Below are positions 17,753 to 26,761 of a DNA stretch of 64,000 nt, piece after piece. Source of the stretch: Calothrix parasitica NIES-267. GTDB taxonomy: Bacteria > Cyanobacteriota > Cyanobacteriia > Cyanobacteriales > Nostocaceae. Each line of letters opens with the position of its first letter. Position 1 is the first letter of the stretch. The position numbers and the translations under genes were made by a program. A model generated the notes under the pieces. It searched no databases. It saw only the letters and a list, made by a program, of their open reading frames with translations, and was not told the origin of the DNA. The stretch spans positions 6,588,123-6,652,122 of the forward strand of contig NZ_AP018227.1 of the NCBI RefSeq assembly GCF_002368095.1, written 5' to 3'.

Positions 17753-18583
17753 TTAACTCGCTGCTTGAGACATGGGATTGCTGCTTGATTCGGAAAGCAA
17801 GCGGATTTTTACTTCTTGATAAAAACCTTCTTGATACAACTCAACCTTTGATTGAGCCGAAAGCAGCAATAGCGCCCAGAATACACTTACTGTATGAGAA
17901 TTGACACCGTGAGAATGGTCTTTGCTTAAATTCGTTATGGACTGTTGTTGAGACCACCACTCTACCAACTGCTCCAAATTCATCCAGCTTTCTCCCAGAT
18001 GTAGTTCTGCTGTTTTGGTCTGCAAAACCTTTTCTAATTCTCCCGCAACCTCTGTCAGATTTTCTTGGTGTGCTAGTTCTAGTGCAGCTTTAAGAGTTCT
18101 AATCCCAGGCTGACGTTTTTTCGCCACTGGCTTAGTTTTTTGCACTAATTGCAATTGGCTAGCCATTACCTGCAACTGGTCTATTAACTCTTGTAAGCTG
18201 ACCCGACGCGCAGGTGGTGGCATTGCAGAACGTCGTCTTCGCAACTGTTTCTCCAAGGGGAGTCTAGCCACACGCTCGTTCAAAGCATCTTCATCATCAA
18301 GAAAATCATCTTCCAGAGAAGCATCGAGTTCATCTTCTGCTGATTGCAATTCCATCAAAGTATTGGCTTTGAATAAAACCAACATCGAAGCCGATAAAAA
18401 TGCTTGACCCGATTGAGACAAATCTGTTTCGTACCCCCTCCTCCTTTTCTCAGGTGCCATGAGTTCTATGTAACGGTCTATCACCTCAACAACCTGCACA
18501 TCCCAAGGGTCAATTTCCCCTTGTTCGGCTTGATGAATCAGTTGGGTGATTGTTTCTAAAAGCTCAGAAGCATCCATCGACAA
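17753..18583 (-). CDS. scpA: Segregation and condensation protein A
   Basis: This 276-residue kleisin-family protein has N-terminal helices LLETITQLIHQAEQGEIDPW and then DVQVVEVIDRYIELM, and an acidic linker. The C-terminal winged-helix part ends VSVFWALLLLSAQSKVELYQ. ScpA bridges the heads of the SMC dimer to compact and segregate the chromosome, normally together with ScpB. The N-terminal DPWD motif is characteristic. No scpB is adjacent. Two close start codons (MSM) are possible and the first is used here. Cyanobacterial homologues are longer than the Bacillus protein, as here. Confidence 0.88.
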   Translation of the reverse strand: MSMDASELLETITQLIHQAEQGEIDPWDVQVVEVIDRYIELMAPEKRRRGYETDLSQSGQAFLSASMLVLFKANTLMELQSAEDELDASLEDDFLDDEDALNERVARLPLEKQLRRRRSAMPPPARRVSLQELIDQLQVMASQLQLVQKTKPVAKKRQPGIRTLKAALELAHQENLTEVAGELEKVLQTKTAELHLGESWMNLEQLVEWWSQQQSITNLSKDHSHGVNSHTVSVFWALLLLSAQSKVELYQEGFYQEVKIRLLSESSSNPMSQAAS

Positions 18584-18598
18584 ATACGCTTATTTTAG

Positions 18599-18665
18599 GA
18601 CAAAGGTGAAAGGTCAAAGGTCAAAGGTTAAAGGTTAGGATTTAGGAGTTAGGAGTTAGGAGTTA
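18599..18665. repeat. Mixed heptamer array (AGGTCAA then GAGTTAG units)
   Basis: About four AAAGGTCA/AAAGGTTA units run directly into GAGTTAG units, so two heptamer families adjoin upstream of scpA. Confidence 0.8.
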
Positions 18666-18711
18666 AGAATTATCTCCTCGTCCCCTTGTCTCCTTATTCC
18701 CCATCTCTCCA

Positions 18712-19056
18712 TCAAGCGTTAACTGAATCGTTAGCTGCTGGTAGAGTTGGCTGTAAAGATTGTAGTTGAGCTTGGTACTCTTCAATTTTGTATTCTAATT
18801 CCTGGATTTGAGCATCTTTTTGACGAACTTTTTGACCAGACCACAATAGTCTTTCTAAATGAGTCCAAACGCTAAACAACCAAGCTAAAACTCCACCTAA
18901 GCCTAATGCAATCAGCAACTCAACCGAAATTGGTGCTTGTACTTCCATACCTGGAATTAGATGTATAGTTCCTAATTCTGTATTTTCTATGCTGAATAAA
19001 GCGAAAGCTAAACAAAAAATAAAAATAATCGCAAAATTTACCTGTCTCATGGTCAA
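18712..19056 (-). CDS. LapA-domain (DUF1049) membrane protein
   Basis: This 114-residue protein has two transmembrane helices (about 6-23 and 45-67) separated by a short loop with ENTELGTIHLIPG. A C-terminal coiled coil (KDAQIQELEYKIEEYQAQLQ) follows. This is the layout of LapA/DUF1049 inner-membrane proteins; in E. coli LapA works with LapB in lipopolysaccharide assembly. The role in cyanobacteria is not established. It stands alone, with repeat-rich DNA on both sides. Confidence 0.75.
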   Translation of the reverse strand: MTMRQVNFAIIFIFCLAFALFSIENTELGTIHLIPGMEVQAPISVELLIALGLGGVLAWLFSVWTHLERLLWSGQKVRQKDAQIQELEYKIEEYQAQLQSLQPTLPAANDSVNA

Positions 19057-19771
19057 CTATCCAGTTTAAGTAGTTAATGGTTGTTATTTTTTCGAGTCTT
19101 TGTAATCAATACTCGCCATGAATGCTAAGTATAGTTGTGTAACTTTGATATGAAACGATTGGTATCAATGCAGCAGTTACAAATATAAGACTAATAGAGT
19201 ATAAGAATAAAATTCACCCCGAAAGTATATCACGATATTTTTATACCTTTACTCAGAAAAAAATAACATTTTTATATTTGTCTTTATACAGAATTAAGGT
19301 AAAAAATAGCTACAAAGAAGCTAAAGACATAATTTTAAATTAATTTTCCCTAACTTTTCTTCTCTAGCATCCTGAAGAATCGCATATATTTTTTCATGGG
19401 TGCTGATAATATTCCTCTTTACCCTACTTACAATTGATTTTGATAACCAGTATTGAAGAATACTAATCGGGTAGAGATTGGGGAAACAGTTATCAGTGAA
19501 CAGTGAGCAGTGAGCAGTGAACAGTTATCAGTGTTAACGTAGCGTTTCCCGGAGGGACATACAGTGAACAGTAATTAGTGAGTGAAGAGGTTAGTAATTA
19601 GAGGGGGAGACAAGGGGAAAGGGAGACAAGGAGATGGGGAGATGGTAAGCCACCCCCGTGCCGAGGTTCCCTCGGTTGAGGGGAGTGGCGCAACCCGTAG
19701 GGGTAGAAGAATTACTAATTTACTACTCATAACTCATAACTCATAACTCCTAACTCCTAACTATTCACTGT
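19057..19771. other. Gene-poor spacer rich in low-complexity repeats
   Basis: Upstream of the LapA-like gene the DNA is very AT-rich (19200-19450). From about 19490 it holds tandem CAGTGAGCAGTGAACAGTTAT-type repeats, a GGGGAGA purine run and a GC-rich palindromic patch (GTGCCGAGGTTCCCTCGGTTG near 19660). That patch recurs near 52569. ACTCATAACTCATAAC-type repeats follow. No gene is seen. Confidence 0.6.
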
Positions 19772-20827
19772 TCACTGTTCGCTGTTGGCTGTTTTCCGCA
19801 TTGCGTCGAAGGTGCTTTTAATGGTTCCTGCTATGGGAATTGCAACTAATGTTCCTAATAATCCTGCAATCTCGAATCCTACTAAAATGACAACGAAAAT
19901 CCAGATGGGATTTAGTCCGGTAAAGTTTCCTAGGAGTTTTGGAGCTATTAGATTATCTTTAATTTGCTGGATTAAAATTGAGAAAAATGCTAGTTGAACG
20001 GCTAACCACCAATTTTGTAGTGACAGCAGTATGGTAACGAAACCTATACCTAAAGTCGCTCCAATAAAAGGTATGAGTTGGGATATACCGATGACTACAG
20101 CAAATAAAAAAGCGAATGGAATTCTAATAACTAAGAAAATTGGGGTTAAACTCGCTACCATGAATAGTGCAAGTAAAAATTGGCTGAGAAAAAAGTAGTG
20201 AAAATTTAGCCGTAATGAATTACTTAAGGGAAGTCGGATTTTGTCGGGTAAGAGATTTACTAAGCCATACCAAACTTTATCGCCATATAAAAGCATGTAA
20301 AATGCTAGCACTATAACCAAAATGGTATCTACTAAAGTTGATACTAAGGTTCCTGCAAAACCCACAGCACCAAGCGGTAAATCTTTAAGTAAGTTTTCGA
20401 TGCTGGCATTTATTTGATTGAATAATATTTTTACGTCTATCTGCGGTAAGCTTCGTCTTTTAGCTATTTCTTGTAGTTGTCCTAACTGGTCTCTAAAACT
20501 GCTTAACCAATCGGGAATTTTATCCGCTAGCTGGATGGTTTGATTGATGACAAGGGGGACGAGGGTAATACCGATAAGAGTCATCAGTATTAAAGTTAGC
20601 AATAATACTATAGTTACTGCCCATTGACGGGAAATACGACCGCGTTCTAGAAATCTAACTGGATAATTGAGCAAAAAAGCTAGGATTGCTGCAATACTTA
20701 AAATAGTAAGCGGACGGCGGAAGTAATCAAAAATTACAGAGAGCAGTCCAACATTAAGAGCTATAATCGGGGCGCTCAAGCCATAGATTAATAAGTTTTT
20801 TAGGGAAGCCCAACGGTGCATCCGCAT
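19772..20827 (-). CDS. AI-2E family transporter (PerM/YdiK-like permease)
   Basis: This 351-residue polytopic protein has about eight hydrophobic segments. It shows the family's typical central soluble stretch (LPQIDVKILFNQINASIENL) and C-terminal motifs PFIGATLGIGFVT and IAPKLLGNFTGLNPIWIF. Members include TqsA, reported to export autoinducer-2, and Na+/H+ antiporters, so the substrate is undetermined. The start ATG at 20827 gives MRMHRWASLKN before the first helix. It is divergent from pdxH with 51 bp between start codons, so the two promoters must overlap. Confidence 0.85.
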   Translation of the reverse strand: MRMHRWASLKNLLIYGLSAPIIALNVGLLSVIFDYFRRPLTILSIAAILAFLLNYPVRFLERGRISRQWAVTIVLLLTLILMTLIGITLVPLVINQTIQLADKIPDWLSSFRDQLGQLQEIAKRRSLPQIDVKILFNQINASIENLLKDLPLGAVGFAGTLVSTLVDTILVIVLAFYMLLYGDKVWYGLVNLLPDKIRLPLSNSLRLNFHYFFLSQFLLALFMVASLTPIFLVIRIPFAFLFAVVIGISQLIPFIGATLGIGFVTILLSLQNWWLAVQLAFFSILIQQIKDNLIAPKLLGNFTGLNPIWIFVVILVGFEIAGLLGTLVAIPIAGTIKSTFDAMRKTANSEQ

Positions 20828-20878
20828 AAATAATTTTTATTTGTATTATTTCTATAATTTTGCATTCAAACAATCATA

Positions 20879-21523
20879 ATGGATAAAACTATAGCCGACC
20901 TGCGTCAAGATTACACTCTGCAAGGTTTAAGAGAAACCGATGTCAATTCTAATCCTTTCTTACAGTTCAAAGAGTGGTTCGACCAAGCGCTGAATGCTGA
21001 TATTTTAGAACCAAATGCCATGATGGTAGCAACTACAACGACACAAGGTAAACCATCAGCGAGAATGGTGTTGTTAAAAGATTTCGACGAGCGCGGTTTT
21101 GTATTTTATACCAACTACAATAGCCAAAAAGCACAGGAATTAGCAGAAAATCCCCAAGCAGCTTTGGTTTTTTGGTGGGCTGAGTTGCAACGTCAAGTTA
21201 GAATTTGCGGATGGGTAGAAAAGGTTTCAAATGAAGAGTCCGATAAATATTTTTATAGTCGTCCTTTTAGCAGTAGGTTAGGTGCTTGGGCTTCAAATCA
21301 AAGTGAAATTATTGAAAATCGAGAAGTATTAGAGCAACAATTAGAAGAATTACAGCAACAGTATTACAACAAAGATGTACCCCGTCCACCTCATTGGGGG
21401 GGAATTCGAGTTATACCCGCAGAAATTGAATTTTGGCAGGGACGTTCGAGTCGTCTTCACGACCGTTTGGTTTATAGAAAAGTTGAAGATGGTAGTTGGA
21501 AGATTGAGCGGTTGTCTCCTTAG
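20879..21523 (+). CDS. pdxH: Pyridoxamine/pyridoxine 5'-phosphate oxidase
   Basis: This 214-residue protein has the expected length. It oxidises PNP or PMP to pyridoxal 5'-phosphate with FMN in the last step of vitamin B6 synthesis and salvage. FMN-binding segments are ARMVLLKDFDERGFVFYTNY and SRKA-equivalent NSQKAQELAENP. The substrate-site motif is RPFSSRLGAWASNQSE, and the C-terminal signature is FWQGRSSRLHDR with the usual ending WKIERLSP. It starts 51 bp from the divergent AI-2E transporter gene and ends at a strong hairpin (21524-21576). Confidence 0.97.
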   Translation: MDKTIADLRQDYTLQGLRETDVNSNPFLQFKEWFDQALNADILEPNAMMVATTTTQGKPSARMVLLKDFDERGFVFYTNYNSQKAQELAENPQAALVFWWAELQRQVRICGWVEKVSNEESDKYFYSRPFSSRLGAWASNQSEIIENREVLEQQLEELQQQYYNKDVPRPPHWGGIRVIPAEIEFWQGRSSRLHDRLVYRKVEDGSWKIERLSP

Positions 21524-21576
21524 TTCGTAGTAAGGACTTTAGTCCTTGGATTCGGGACTAAAGTTCTTACTACGAA
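21524..21576. terminator. Long hairpin abutting the pdxH stop codon
   Basis: Arms at 21524-21545 and 21555-21576 pair over 22 bp with one mismatch and a 9-nt loop (TTCGTAGTAAGGACTTTAGT starts the left arm). It begins immediately after the stop codon. There is no long T run, so it may be a dispersed hairpin repeat doing service as a 3' stabiliser or terminator. Confidence 0.65.
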
Positions 21577-22030
21577 CCTATAAATTTTTGTATACAGCTA
21601 ATAATAGATATGTCAAAGCTTTAAATTAGGTATGCTTTAAAAGAAGGTAGGTTGGGTTGAAAAAAGAGAAACCCAACACCCGAGTTGAGTTAGCGACCCT
21701 TAACCCAAGCTACGAATTAAGAACCTAATATTTTTTATACAGTTAAGAGTAAATATGTCAAATATTTAATTTAAAATATTTTTAGTAATCAAGATAATCA
21801 TTTAAAAAATATACCTCTTTTTATTTGAATTAAATACAGATAAATCTTTCCTACTTCCCCTCTCCTTGAGAAGGAGAGGGGTTAGGGGTGAGGTTAAGGC
21901 TATTTAAAACTCCTAAATTATTAATCAATAAAAATTTTTTATTATTATCTACAAGTGAAATACAAAAACAAAGAACACGACAATTGTCGTGTTCTTAAAA
22001 TCATTCTAAATATCTTCGAGGAATTCATAA

Positions 22031-22396
22031 TTACTTCTTTATTTCTTCCTCGTCATCCCAAGGAGGAATTTCTCCCGTTGCTCTTGGTGTCGTATTAAAT
22101 TTTTCTTCATCAATCAATATTTCTGCTGTAATTGTTGGAGGTTGGGGTTGATATTCGTCATCTTTTTGGGAATCGTCATCATCATCCCACGGTGGTATTC
22201 CTCCAACTATTTTTGGACGAGGGTCAATTTCGGTTGTGATTCCACTTCTACGAGGTTTGCTATTTTCTTGGGTCTTTTCAGACTCAATGATTTCTGAATT
22301 ATTTTCAGTTTCACAAGGTTGATTTATAGTATTTTCTTGAGATTTTGGACTCAAAGTTTCTATTTTGATTGTTTTTTTGTCTTTGTTCTCAGACAT
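22031..22396 (-). CDS. Small acidic, low-complexity protein with two IPPWDD motifs
   Basis: I do not recognise this 121-residue protein. It is very rich in Asp, Glu, Asn, Lys and Thr and probably disordered. It carries the motif GGIPPWDDDDD (about residues 68-78), repeated near the C-terminus as GEIPPWDDEEE. It has no membrane segment or signal peptide. It lies 46 bp downstream of the membrane TPR protein at 22443-24083 on the same strand, so the two are likely co-transcribed. The repeated PPWDD motif could be a docking peptide; this is inference. Confidence 0.6.
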   Translation of the reverse strand: MSENKDKKTIKIETLSPKSQENTINQPCETENNSEIIESEKTQENSKPRRSGITTEIDPRPKIVGGIPPWDDDDDSQKDDEYQPQPPTITAEILIDEEKFNTTPRATGEIPPWDDEEEIKK

Positions 22397-22442
22397 GACA
22401 ATTTCTTCCTATATTTAATTAAATTACGATTAAATTCCGCAA

Positions 22443-24083
22443 TTACTTCCAGTTCATTTCCTTCAGAATTTCTTCGATGTGGTTCATAAATCTTTTTCCT
22501 GTGAATTCAGGTAATTTATCAACTTCATTTAATTTCTTCATTAGTGCAAATCGCAAATCCGCAAATCTTTCACGCACTCCTTGAAAATCTGGGTCTTTAC
22601 TGGCCCAATCCCACAAGTTGCGATCGCCGTCTCGAATTAAGGCGTAAACTAAGTAACGACGGGCTTTTCGTTTTGTTTCCTCATCACCGTTATTTTGCGC
22701 GGTGAAGATTGCATACCATGAAGCTAAGTTATACAAAAATCGCGAACTTAAATCGGATTCTGCATTCCACTGTTTCTCTAATTGCTCTATTTCTGTTTGA
22801 GCTTCTTTAACGAGGGTTTCATCTTTTGTCAGTAATTGAGCCATTGCTTTACCAACTTTAATTCTTCGTCTTACAGTATCGTCTTCACATCTAACCAGCG
22901 CTTTTTCGTATTGCAAAATAGCTTGTCGCTGAAGATTAACTCTTCTAGTTTCCCCAACATCTCTTCCTTTTGTACTATAAGTATCCCCTAAATTTTCGTA
23001 AGGTTGGTACCAGTTCGGGTCAAATTCTATTGCTGCTTCTAAATCTTCAATTGCTAGCTGGTAAAAGAAATTCCCATGAGTTGGAGCGCTAGCATAATTA
23101 ATTACACCAAAAAAATTATGTATTTGAGATTGATATCTTTTACACCAATTCCCGAGGTAATACCAAGGTACGTTAGCTAGCATTTCTCGTCTGGAAAGTT
23201 CCAATGCTAACCACCGAGTAGCAGGTTTGAGTAAACCACGAAACCGGTCTTTTAGTTCGGGATATGTTTCAAAAGGTAAATCCATTTCCTCTTCTTCATC
23301 AGCAGTTTGAGATACCTTTTGAGATAATGTTTTAATTACCGTATCAGTTACACTTTCTGTAGTTGTTTCTTCCCAAATAGTATAAAGTCTAGAAGTTCCG
23401 CGACCTTGAATATCACAAACTTCAAAAGTTATTCCCAGTTTATTGTAATCCTCACCTTGGCTTTGCAAAATACTAGTTACTTTGGTCCCATAAGGTGGAA
23501 AAACAATCCTGAGAAGATTTAGCAAAGGGTCGATTTTATCCGGTGTAAAATCATTTAAAGAAGCGACTAAATTAGAAAGTCTTTCATCCGGAGTTGCTTG
23601 TGGTAGAGGTAGCTTATCCGGACGACGATAAGTCCGCAACCCACTATTACCAATATGTTCCTTGAGACGCTGGTGAACTCCCTTCATTTCTCGTACCAAT
23701 CTTTCCCGTCCCAACTGACTTAAACCCGGTAAAACAAACTCAACACCTTCTGCACCAGAAGCATTAGTAAAATTATCAATAATTAACTGGGACGAGCGAG
23801 AAATAATTAACACCACAATTCTGTGGATAACAATTAGACTCAGCAAAATAATTAGCACTTTTGCCAGAAAGAAAACTATCCTGTTAAAGCTTTCATCAAC
23901 TCGATTCAGGTTTGCTAGCACTGTTTCCACATCAGACTTTGGTTCATTTAACTGTTCTGAATCGGATACAGCGACAACAATTGGTTTCTCAGTTCTCCGA
24001 GAACTTGAAATCAGCGCTTCAGAATAACCAGAACCAAAACTTATCGCGACAAAAGTGGATACTAATATAAGCCTTTTTTTCAC
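22443..24083 (-). CDS. Membrane-anchored TPR-containing protein of unknown function
   Basis: The protein is 546 residues. An N-terminal hydrophobic leader (MKKRLILVSTFVAISFGSGY) is followed by a strong transmembrane segment at about 68-93 (FFLAKVLIILLSLIVIHRIV) and a large soluble domain. Residues about 330-420 look like degenerate tetratricopeptide repeats (AIEDLEAAIEFDPNWYQPYE and an AILQYEKALVRCEDD copy). The domain between about 110 and 320 is not recognised. It is probably anchored in the cytoplasmic or thylakoid membrane. It is the upstream gene of a likely two-gene unit with the acidic IPPWDD protein. Confidence 0.7.
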   Translation of the reverse strand: MKKRLILVSTFVAISFGSGYSEALISSSRRTEKPIVVAVSDSEQLNEPKSDVETVLANLNRVDESFNRIVFFLAKVLIILLSLIVIHRIVVLIISRSSQLIIDNFTNASGAEGVEFVLPGLSQLGRERLVREMKGVHQRLKEHIGNSGLRTYRRPDKLPLPQATPDERLSNLVASLNDFTPDKIDPLLNLLRIVFPPYGTKVTSILQSQGEDYNKLGITFEVCDIQGRGTSRLYTIWEETTTESVTDTVIKTLSQKVSQTADEEEEMDLPFETYPELKDRFRGLLKPATRWLALELSRREMLANVPWYYLGNWCKRYQSQIHNFFGVINYASAPTHGNFFYQLAIEDLEAAIEFDPNWYQPYENLGDTYSTKGRDVGETRRVNLQRQAILQYEKALVRCEDDTVRRRIKVGKAMAQLLTKDETLVKEAQTEIEQLEKQWNAESDLSSRFLYNLASWYAIFTAQNNGDEETKRKARRYLVYALIRDGDRNLWDWASKDPDFQGVRERFADLRFALMKKLNEVDKLPEFTGKRFMNHIEEILKEMNWK

Positions 24084-24184
24084 AACCGTTGCAGATGAAT
24101 GGTTTTTATAACAGCAGATATTACCTGCGTATCATAAGATACGTATTATTAACACGGATTTTTAGAATTGACAAGAATTTTGAG

Positions 24185-24287
24185 CTTAAAGGTCAAAGGT
24201 CAAATTACTCATTACTCATTACTCATTACTCATTACTCATTACTCCTAACTCCTAACTCCTAACTCCTCACTGTTCGCTGTTCGCTG
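24185..24287. repeat. Tandem heptamers ATTACTC, CTAACTC and CTGTTCG
   Basis: Successive arrays of three different heptamers adjoin at the 3' end of the lipoprotein gene, and the last units enter its final codons near 24268. Confidence 0.8.
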
Positions 24288-25113
24288 AAAACTGAATTCT
24301 TGGGTCTGGCATAAAACTGTATCTAAGGTAAAATCCTAATGCAATGAATAGAACAATTAACAAAGTACCGATTCCGATTGGACTGGGAAGCCAGAAAACC
24401 GCTTCAAGATGATTTAACTGTCCTGGTTTGAGTTTCCATGAAAGCTGTTTGTTATCTACTTCTGGTTCGATGGAATCTTCTGTTTGTTGAATGCTGGATG
24501 CACCCCAAGGAGTTTTCAAACTGAATTCTAAATCAATAATTGAGCTTGTGTTAGTTAATTCGTTACCTTTACTCGAAATTAAAGCCAAGGAACGCAGGTC
24601 TAAATCGTAAACTAGCTGATTGCGAACTAACAGTAAAAAATTACTCTGCTTTAAAAGTAAATTTGAATCTATTTTCGGTAGTTCTGATTCCGATGTTGAT
24701 TTTTTAGAGCGCGATTTAGAATTATTTTTGGAATCATTTCTAGAGTTGAAAAACTTGTTGTATTTTCTTTCTAGTTCCCTACCGTTACTAAAGGGAATCG
24801 TGACGATGACTTCTTCTTCGGAAATTCTTTTTGCTTTTCCTTCTAATTCACGAGCGCGTCTTTCAATGCTATCTAACCATTCATAAACGGAGTCACCGCT
24901 AAAGCTCGTTAGTTTTTCTCCTAATTTGATATGCTGTACGAATTTTCCGTAATTAGCATTGTTCAAATTTACTCCTAAATCATAATCAACACACCCAGAT
25001 AATAATAGAGATGCTAACAGTAAAATGCATACAAGCCTTATTCGTTTTACAAAGCTTTTCGTTAATCGCTTTGAAATAGAAGAAGAATACCTTTGAGAGC
25101 TAAATTTGGACAT
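24268..25113 (-). CDS. DUF3153-type lipoprotein
   Basis: This 281-residue protein has a basic N-terminus and a hydrophobic stretch (VCILLLASLLLSGCVDYDLG) containing a lipobox LLSGC with the modified Cys near residue 41. A conserved segment follows (YDLGVNLNNANYGKFVQHIK), then a charged Ser/Lys/Asn linker at about 120-145 and a C-terminal transmembrane helix (about 247-267). The order is that of cyanobacterial DUF3153 proteins. The function is unknown. It would be tethered at the outer face of the cytoplasmic membrane at both ends. The extreme C-terminus overlaps the tandem heptamers, so the last few residues are repeat-derived. Confidence 0.7.
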   Translation of the reverse strand: MSKFSSQRYSSSISKRLTKSFVKRIRLVCILLLASLLLSGCVDYDLGVNLNNANYGKFVQHIKLGEKLTSFSGDSVYEWLDSIERRARELEGKAKRISEEEVIVTIPFSNGRELERKYNKFFNSRNDSKNNSKSRSKKSTSESELPKIDSNLLLKQSNFLLLVRNQLVYDLDLRSLALISSKGNELTNTSSIIDLEFSLKTPWGASSIQQTEDSIEPEVDNKQLSWKLKPGQLNHLEAVFWLPSPIGIGTLLIVLFIALGFYLRYSFMPDPRIQFSANSEQ

Positions 25114-25423
25114 AATTTCTAACTTTAATCAGTTTACAGATTTTTCTGAATTTACTTATAGCAGGTCTTCTAAAAACAAATTGAAGGATACTTAAATCTG
25201 TAGGAATCCGGTTTGAATATTAAAAAATTAGGTATTTGTAGGGTGTGTTACGGCTTCAGCCTAACGCACCGAAACAATGATACACTCGTGCTTTGCGGTA
25301 TGTCCTATAGGACACGCGACCCTAAAGCTAACAGAAATCAAATAGTATTCCTATCAAATCCTTTCTTGTTATCGCATCAGCCATAATTGTGTTATCGTCA
25401 GCTACGCTATAAGCAGAAATTGT
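25114..25423. other. Spacer with dispersed palindromic repeats
   Basis: No gene is seen. A GTAGGGTGTGTTACGGC hairpin (about 25240-25270) belongs to the 411-472 family. A GTCCTATAGGACACGCGACC palindrome near 25303 recurs near 43679. Confidence 0.6.
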
Positions 25424-25963
25424 TTAAAAACTTAACCAAATTAAACTAACCAAAGTCATAGCAATCGCAATTAATGTCAGCCAGATAAAGCGATTATCTT
25501 GAGTATTGACCTGACTCAGGTCAATAAATTCTGTTTCATCAGCTTCCTTGGGTGTGGAAGATTTTTTAGGAGAAGCACTCACACGAATTTTGCTTTTATC
25601 AGATAATGCTGCTAAATCGGGTATTTCAGTCATCCACTCTTTGGGACGCTCCAATTTAGGTGCTTTAAGAATATATTGCAATCGCTTAGCTTCTTTACTA
25701 GTTTCTGGATAAGGATGACGTTTAAGCTGTTCGCAAAGGTCTATAGCTTCTTGATTTTGACCAGCAGCTTCGTAAGCAGTTGCTAACCAAATTTGCACCT
25801 CACCTCCCAAACGAGAATTACGCTCTAATAAAGCACAAGCCTTTTTTAACTCCTCAACAGCTTGGCGATATTTCCCATTTTCAAAAGCAGCTTTACCATT
25901 ACGGTAGCGCTGTTTGGCAATTTCTAAACTTTCAGAACTCACTTTGAAATATATTTTGAACAA
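25424..25963 (-). CDS. TPR protein with C-terminal membrane anchor
   Basis: This 179-residue protein has two tetratricopeptide-like units: AKQRYRNGKAAFENGKYRQA (about 15-34) and WLATAYEAAGQNQEAIDLCE. A charged linker follows and then a single C-terminal transmembrane helix (WLTLIAIAMTLVSLIWLSF), which makes it a tail-anchored protein. No catalytic motif is present. Similar short tail-anchored TPR proteins are common in cyanobacteria and are thought to be scaffolds; no specific role is known. It is divergent from the small basic secreted protein at 26117. Confidence 0.7.
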   Translation of the reverse strand: MFKIYFKVSSESLEIAKQRYRNGKAAFENGKYRQAVEELKKACALLERNSRLGGEVQIWLATAYEAAGQNQEAIDLCEQLKRHPYPETSKEAKRLQYILKAPKLERPKEWMTEIPDLAALSDKSKIRVSASPKKSSTPKEADETEFIDLSQVNTQDNRFIWLTLIAIAMTLVSLIWLSF

Positions 25964-26116
25964 TACAAATAAGCACTACCTTAATTTGCGGTTTCAATGC
26001 AACATTTTGAGAATATTTTGTGAAGGTAAGTATTTCACCAGAGAAAAACTCTAGAATTAAAAGTAAGTAGATTCGCTGATAATCTAACCCCAAAGTAGTT
26101 AGCTAGAAAGGATATT

Positions 26117-26530
26117 ATGTTTAAGAACGCAAAAACGCAACCGTATTTTTTGGGTTTAGGAGCTGCTGTTGCTTTATTAGGTGCTTTAGCTGCACCGGCT
26201 TCTGCTCAGTCTATAATTATTATCAATAATGGTAGTACTCCTTATTACGGCAGAAACCACCGTCCTACAGTCGGTAATTTTATTTACGGTAGTCCTATCG
26301 CTACACCTATACCGGTAAATCCAGTCACCGGACACACACCTACACAAAGTCGTTTTTCCCGACCCCATCGACGAAGAAGAAGAAGAGTTTACAATTCCAC
26401 CTTTATTAATCCAGTTTTAGTTAACCCAACAATAATCAAGACTCCCCGGAACAAAAGACGCTACCGAAATTCGCGACGAAGAATTTATCGTCAATCAGGT
26501 TCGCGGATTTTGATTAATTCTCCCTGGTAA
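26117..26530 (+). CDS. Small secreted Arg-rich protein
   Basis: I do not recognise this 137-residue protein. A clear signal peptide (about 1-30, ending APASAQS) is followed by a low-complexity, strongly basic mature part with clusters RPHRRRRRRVY and NKRRYRNSRRRIYRQ. An AAGGA ribosome-binding site precedes the ATG. It should be exported and could bind acidic polymers such as polysaccharide or nucleic acid; that is inference from charge alone. The stop codon TAA lies inside the first unit of a GGTAATT heptamer array, so the array overlaps the gene end. Confidence 0.6.
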   Translation: MFKNAKTQPYFLGLGAAVALLGALAAPASAQSIIIINNGSTPYYGRNHRPTVGNFIYGSPIATPIPVNPVTGHTPTQSRFSRPHRRRRRRVYNSTFINPVLVNPTIIKTPRNKRRYRNSRRRIYRQSGSRILINSPW

Positions 26531-26560
26531 TTGGTAATTGGTAATTGGTAATTGGTAATT
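26526..26560. repeat. Tandem GGTAATT heptamers (5 copies) overlapping a stop codon
   Basis: Five units begin at 26526 and include the TGG-TAA end of the gene at 26117-26530. Same unit as 10472-10554 and 32629-32716. Confidence 0.85.
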
Positions 26561-26693
26561 CGTAAACTTTGACAATCGAATTGATTAGTTAATTGGATTA
26601 ACTAAATTCATAAACTAATTAATAAACCTCGAAAGTGCATCTACTATTCGATTGTATAAATTCTGAAGAATTCGTTTTTCCCCCAATTATTGG

Positions 26694-26715
26694 GAGACGT
26701 AAAATTTTACGTCTC
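26694..26715. repeat. Perfect 22-bp palindrome of the GAGACGTA family
   Basis: GAGACGTAAAA is followed directly by its exact complement. Related palindromes with AGAGACGTAGCA arms occur in the 92-bp units at 27799-27990 and near 43222. It lies between two convergent genes (26117-26530 and argB), where it may end transcription both ways. Confidence 0.75.
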
Positions 26716-26761
26716 TACAACCCGTCGGAATTAATGAAACGCACTACTCTTTACCAATTCC

